Part shown: positions 60,990 to 64,000 of the stretch, piece after piece
Layout: each line of letters starts with the position of its first letter
How positions within the stretch are numbered: the stretch's first letter is position 1
The notes under the pieces: generated by a model
Told to the model about the DNA's origin: nothing
What the model saw: only the letters and a program-made list of their open reading frames with translations
Database searches by the model: none
NCBI GenBank assembly: GCA_038405045.1
Contig: JBBZIV010000002.1
Location: forward strand, 401,860 to 465,859
DNA: 64,000 bases
Source of the DNA: Sporobacter sp038405045
GTDB lineage: Bacteria > Bacillota > Clostridia > Oscillospirales > Oscillospiraceae
Direction of reading: 5' to 3'
Program-made: the position numbers and the translations under genes

Positions 60990-61563
60990 GCACGCGGTAC
61001 ATACCGATAATAATTCGAGCATTCTGAAAATAACAGTGAATCTCGCGGTTACATGTCTCGTGTCCGGCGCGATCCTTGCAGGAGCGTACTTTTTAACACG
61101 ACCCATCGCCGCAAAGCAAGAAGTTCTGATGGAACAAAAATCAAAACAGGCGCTCGTTTCTGATGCGGCATCCTTTGAAGAAGTCGAAGGGCAAAAAGAA
61201 ATGTCCGTCGCCAAAGCGCAAGACGGTTCTATCGTCGCGTATGTCGTCTCAGTGGAGTCCAGAGGGTATGGCGGCGCCATCAAGATGCTTGTTGCCGTGA
61301 CACCGGAAGGAAAGGTTTATAACTTTAAAATCCTCAGCGCAAACGAGACGCCCGGCCTTGGGACAAAAGCCTCTGAATCCCCGTTTAAAGATCAGTTCCC
61401 CGGCAAAACATCAGAGCAGCTCGTCGTCACAAAGGACCCCTCTAACACAACTAATGTTCAGGCGATGACGGGTGCAACGATTACCTCAAAAGCTGTGACA
61501 AAGGGCGTTAAAGCAGCCGTTGATGAAGTTAACGCTTATCTGGGGGAGGGTAACAGCAAATGA
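60982..61563 (+). CDS. rnfG: Rnf complex subunit RnfG
   Basis: Extracytoplasmic FMN-carrying subunit with one N-terminal membrane helix (about 13-35). 193 aa. The covalent FMN site is MTGATITSKAV near residue 165, preceded by the FMN-binding domain with GGAIKMLVAVTPEGKVYNFK and ETPGLGTKA. It overlaps both neighbours. Confidence 0.95.
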   Translation: MSEHAVHTDNNSSILKITVNLAVTCLVSGAILAGAYFLTRPIAAKQEVLMEQKSKQALVSDAASFEEVEGQKEMSVAKAQDGSIVAYVVSVESRGYGGAIKMLVAVTPEGKVYNFKILSANETPGLGTKASESPFKDQFPGKTSEQLVVTKDPSNTTNVQAMTGATITSKAVTKGVKAAVDEVNAYLGEGNSK

Positions 61564-62180
61564 GTCTGTGGAAAATATTCAGCAAAGGTCTTATTGACGA
61601 AAACCCCATTCTTGTCTTGGCGCTCAGCCTTTGCCCAGCCCTGGCTGTAACGTCGTCAGTCCTGACGGCGCTAACAATGGGCCTGACGGTGACCTTCGTT
61701 ATCTCAATGAATAACATTGTCGTATCGATTATCCGGAAGCTTGTCAATCCAAAGGTTCGTGTTCCGGTGTACATCACAAGCATTGCCACGATCGTCACAT
61801 TGGCGATTTTAATCCTCCAGGCCTTCGCGCCGGAACTGTATCAGGCGCTTGGTATTTACCTGAGCCTCGTTGTCGTGTTCGCCATCATCTTGGCCAGAGC
61901 CGAATCGTTCGCGTCTAAAAACCCGGTGTTCCCTTCCTTTCTTGACGGTTTAGGCATGGGCTTCGGTTTTACGCTGGCCATGATCACCGTCGGTGCGATC
62001 CGTGAGTTCTTCGGCAACGGTTCTCTCCTTGGCTTTAGAATCCTCGGCTCTTGGTACAATGCCCCGCTTCTGTTTGTTATGGCGCCGGGCGCGTTCTTTG
62101 TCATCGCTTACCTCGTTGGCCTGACAAAGATTTATCTCAAAAAGAAGGAAGACCGTGAAAGGGAGCGTGAAGCTGCATGA
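61560..62180 (+). CDS. rnfE: Rnf complex subunit RnfE
   Basis: Integral membrane subunit. 206 aa with about six helices. ENPILVLALSLCPALAVTSS near the N-terminus, and DGLGMGFGFTLAMITVGAIR with EFFGNGSLLGF, are typical. It ends in a charged KKKEDREREREAA tail. It overlaps rnfG and rnfA by 4 bp each. Confidence 0.95.
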   Translation: MSLWKIFSKGLIDENPILVLALSLCPALAVTSSVLTALTMGLTVTFVISMNNIVVSIIRKLVNPKVRVPVYITSIATIVTLAILILQAFAPELYQALGIYLSLVVVFAIILARAESFASKNPVFPSFLDGLGMGFGFTLAMITVGAIREFFGNGSLLGFRILGSWYNAPLLFVMAPGAFFVIAYLVGLTKIYLKKKEDREREREAA

Positions 62181-62758
62181 CACAATATATTTTGCTCTTT
62201 GTTGGCGCGGCCATCGTTAACAACTTTGTCTTGACGCGTTTTCTCGGCCTGTGTATCTTCTTCGGCGTTTCGAAGAAGCTTGACGCCTCGGTCGGCATGG
62301 GCATGGCCGTTACTGCTGTTATGACGCTCTCGAGCATTCTCGCTTGGGTTGTTTACTCACTCATTCTTGTCCCGCTTGGCCTCAAGTTCCTCACAACGAT
62401 TGTCTTTGTTATCCTGATTGCAAGCTTCGTCCAGATGCTTGAAATGATTATTAAAAAGCTCGCGCCGACGCTGTATGGCATGTGGGGTATTTACCTGCTT
62501 CTGATTGCCACAAACTGCATCGTTCTCGGCGTTCCGCTGATTAACGCTGAAGCTGGCTATAACCTCGGCCTGAGCATTGTCAACGCGCTCGGCTCCGGCG
62601 TCGGTTTTGCACTGGCAATGATTTTGATGTCCAGCATCCGTGAAAAGCTTGAGTACGCTGATGTACCGAAGCCGCTTCAGGGTCTCGGCATTGCGTTTAT
62701 CGTTGCGGGTATGCTGTCTCTGGCCTTCCTGGGTTTCTCCGGGATGATACCCCTGTAA
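62177..62758 (+). CDS. rnfA: Rnf complex subunit RnfA
   Basis: Integral membrane subunit, topologically inverse to RnfE. 193 aa with about six helices. IVNNFVLTRFLGLCIFFGVS at the N-terminus and LAMILMSSIREKLEYADVPK near the C-terminus are family signatures. It overlaps rnfE by 4 bp. Confidence 0.96.
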   Translation: MTQYILLFVGAAIVNNFVLTRFLGLCIFFGVSKKLDASVGMGMAVTAVMTLSSILAWVVYSLILVPLGLKFLTTIVFVILIASFVQMLEMIIKKLAPTLYGMWGIYLLLIATNCIVLGVPLINAEAGYNLGLSIVNALGSGVGFALAMILMSSIREKLEYADVPKPLQGLGIAFIVAGMLSLAFLGFSGMIPL

Positions 62759-62769
62759 GGAAAGGCGGA

Positions 62770-63606
62770 ATGAACATGGTTGAACCAATAATTTTAAATG
62801 CTGCAATATTTACAGTCATTATCCTGACCGCGGTCGGCATCTTCTTCGGACTTGTCCTGTCGATTGCAAACAAAAAATTCAAGGTTGAAGCGAATCCTCT
62901 GATTGAAGAGGTCGAAGAGATTCTCCCGAAGGGTCAGTGCGGCGCTTGCGGCTATGCCGGTTGCGCAGCCTATGCTGAAGCCGTCGTTTTAAATCCTGAC
63001 GTCGCCCCGACCCTCTGCATCCCCGGCAAGCAGGCCGTCGCCGACGAAGTGGCCCATATAACCGGTAAGGTCGCCGAAAAGGTTGCCCCGCGTGTGGCGC
63101 ATATCCGCTGCGCGGGCAATAAGGATAAAGCGAAGTTTGCCTATGAGTACACCGGCGTGAAAGAATGCGGCGCTGCCAGCATGCTCCACTTTGGACCCAA
63201 GGAATGTAAATACGGCTGTGTCGGTTTCGGCAACTGCGTGGCGGTCTGCAATTTTGGCGCGCTTGTCATGAATGATGATGGCCTGCCCGTTGTCGACAAA
63301 GCAAAGTGCACCGGGTGCGGCGCGTGTGAAAAGGCCTGCCCGAAAGCCGTTATCCTTATGCTCCCGCTTGACGCGCACGTCAAGGTTGACTGCAATTCGA
63401 AGGATAAGGGCGCCGTCGCCAAGAAAGCGTGCTCGGCTGCCTGCATCGGGTGCGGCCTCTGCGTGAAAAACTGCCCGTATCAGGCAGTTAAGCTTGAGAA
63501 CAATCTGGCCATTGTCGATTCGGCTATCTGCGTTGAGAAATGCAGTGATGCAACTTGCGTTACCAAGTGCCCGACAGGGGCGATCAACACCGTTCGTCAA
63601 AACTGA
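62770..63606 (+). CDS. rnfB: Rnf complex subunit RnfB
   Basis: Ferredoxin-accepting subunit. 278 aa. N-terminal membrane helix (about 8-30), then the four-Cys cluster domain CGACGYAGCAAYAEA...C, and several ferredoxin-type clusters: CKYGCVGFGNCVAVC, CTGCGACEKACP, CIGCGLCVKNCP and a final CSDATCVTKCP. It passes electrons from reduced ferredoxin to the rest of the complex. GGAAAGGCGG precedes the ATG. Confidence 0.95.
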   Translation: MNMVEPIILNAAIFTVIILTAVGIFFGLVLSIANKKFKVEANPLIEEVEEILPKGQCGACGYAGCAAYAEAVVLNPDVAPTLCIPGKQAVADEVAHITGKVAEKVAPRVAHIRCAGNKDKAKFAYEYTGVKECGAASMLHFGPKECKYGCVGFGNCVAVCNFGALVMNDDGLPVVDKAKCTGCGACEKACPKAVILMLPLDAHVKVDCNSKDKGAVAKKACSAACIGCGLCVKNCPYQAVKLENNLAIVDSAICVEKCSDATCVTKCPTGAINTVRQN

Positions 63607-63651
63607 TAAGGTTCTAAAGAAAGCTTAAGATTTCCAAGGAACCATGAAATA

Positions 63652-63710
63652 CCGCCCACAGCTTCCTTAAGGAAGTCGCCGGCACACTGAAAGGTGTGTC
63701 GGCGGGGCGG
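63652..63710 (+). ncRNA. Candidate three-way-junction RNA element downstream of rnfB
   Basis: A closing stem 63652-63657/63705-63710 (6 bp) encloses two hairpins: 63662-63666/63671-63675 (5 bp, loop TTAA) and 63677-63687/63694-63704 (11 bp, one G-U, loop TGAAAG). Two further hairpins follow up to about 63770. It lies in the 186-bp gap between rnfB and the next gene. The layout resembles a riboswitch aptamer or a structured leader, but no known class is recognised. Confidence 0.4.
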
Positions 63711-63792
63711 GATAGAAACTGTCGACTTGCAGCGACGGTAGCGGCGCGGCCGCTTTTCCGGCCGTGCCCTCAGAGAGGACGAAAGGAAAACA

Positions 63793-64000
63793 ATGAGTGA
63801 CAAATATACGATAATAATCTCCATATTGGCCCTCATAGGCGGGTACGTGTGGCGTCGGCGGGCGGTGTCCGTCATTGCGGGCGCAGAGAAGCCGACGAAG
63901 GGTCAGAAGCGGAACAGGACGCTGGCGACGCTTGTAACGGTGATTGGCGGCTACTTACTGCTGACGAAGCTGATTGAACTGGTATTCGGCCCGCAAGAGG
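63793..64000 (+). CDS. Small membrane protein, 3' end cut by the window end
   Basis: 69 codons are visible without a stop. Two hydrophobic segments (about residues 5-18 and 45-62) are separated by a basic stretch (WRRRAVSVIAGAEKPTKGQK and RNR). AAAGGAAAA precedes the ATG. Family not recognised. It may belong to the rnf transcript or be controlled by the structured leader before it. Confidence 0.6.
   Translation, partial: MSDKYTIIISILALIGGYVWRRRAVSVIAGAEKPTKGQKRNRTLATLVTVIGGYLLLTKLIELVFGPQE

Overview
The window reads as a chromosome segment of a motile, anaerobic Gram-positive bacterium of the class Clostridia, probably near the Oscillospirales. This rests on the flagellar gene set and order (fliY, flbD, an yvyF-flgM-flgN-flgK-flgL-yviE-fliW-csrA block), the Rnf complex, a high-molecular-weight rubredoxin, CymR/IscR-type Rrf2 regulators, frequent TTG/GTG starts with strong AGGAGG sites, and moderately GC-rich coding sequence. 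The species cannot be named from sequence alone.

Positions 1-30,450 are almost wholly flagellar. A flagellin gene (minus strand, cut by the window start) is driven by a near-consensus sigma-28 promoter and has a leader rich in GGA triplets. Divergent from it runs one long plus-strand cluster: fliF-G-H-I-J, a MotE-like gene, fliK, flgD, flgE, flbD, fliM, fliY, an EAL-HDOD gene, flgB-flgC-fliE, fliO-P-Q-R, flhB, flhA, a PilZ/YcgR gene and sigD. After a short gap come two FlgF/FlgG-type rod genes and yvyF-flgM-flgN-flgK-flgL-yviE-fliW-csrA, ending at a strong terminator. Export gate, basal body, rod, hook, junction, sigma factor, anti-sigma factor and the CsrA-FliW switch for flagellin translation are therefore together. 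Stator, chemotaxis, fliD/fliS, fliL and flhF/flhG genes are not in the window.

Positions 30,475-40,822 carry sulfur and iron metabolism. A minus-strand operon cymR-like / cystathionine synthase-lyase / PatB-type C-S lyase is divergent from cysK, followed by tcdA, iscR, metY, mnmA and nifS, then ferritin and a DUF2284 gene on the minus strand.

Positions 40,953-52,505 hold an integrated element beside tRNA-Ala(GGC). The right edge is the intact tRNA. The left edge is a degenerate copy of its 3' 42 nt (33/42 identical, no gaps), lying 2 nt from what looks like the original tRNA terminator. Inside are only siphovirus-type tail genes (tail completion, tube, two assembly proteins, a short tape measure, tip proteins, a polyglycine fibre), XhlA, holin, a CHAP endolysin and two ArpU-like regulators. 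No head, portal, terminase or integrase gene is present. All the genes are intact and have good ribosome sites, so a flexible (F-type) tailocin is a serious possibility next to a simple prophage remnant. At the left end lies about 430 bp of non-coding DNA built from consecutive long inverted repeats, a candidate large structured RNA.

Positions 52,506-64,000 return to host genes: a flavin reductase-rubredoxin, a YbaK-type deacylase, an Asp23 protein with a DAK2/FakA-like protein, a small membrane protein, two tandem NDK genes (the first lacking two phosphate-binding positions), rseC-like and rnfC-D-G-E-A-B, a three-way-junction RNA candidate, and the start of a small membrane protein gene cut by the window end.
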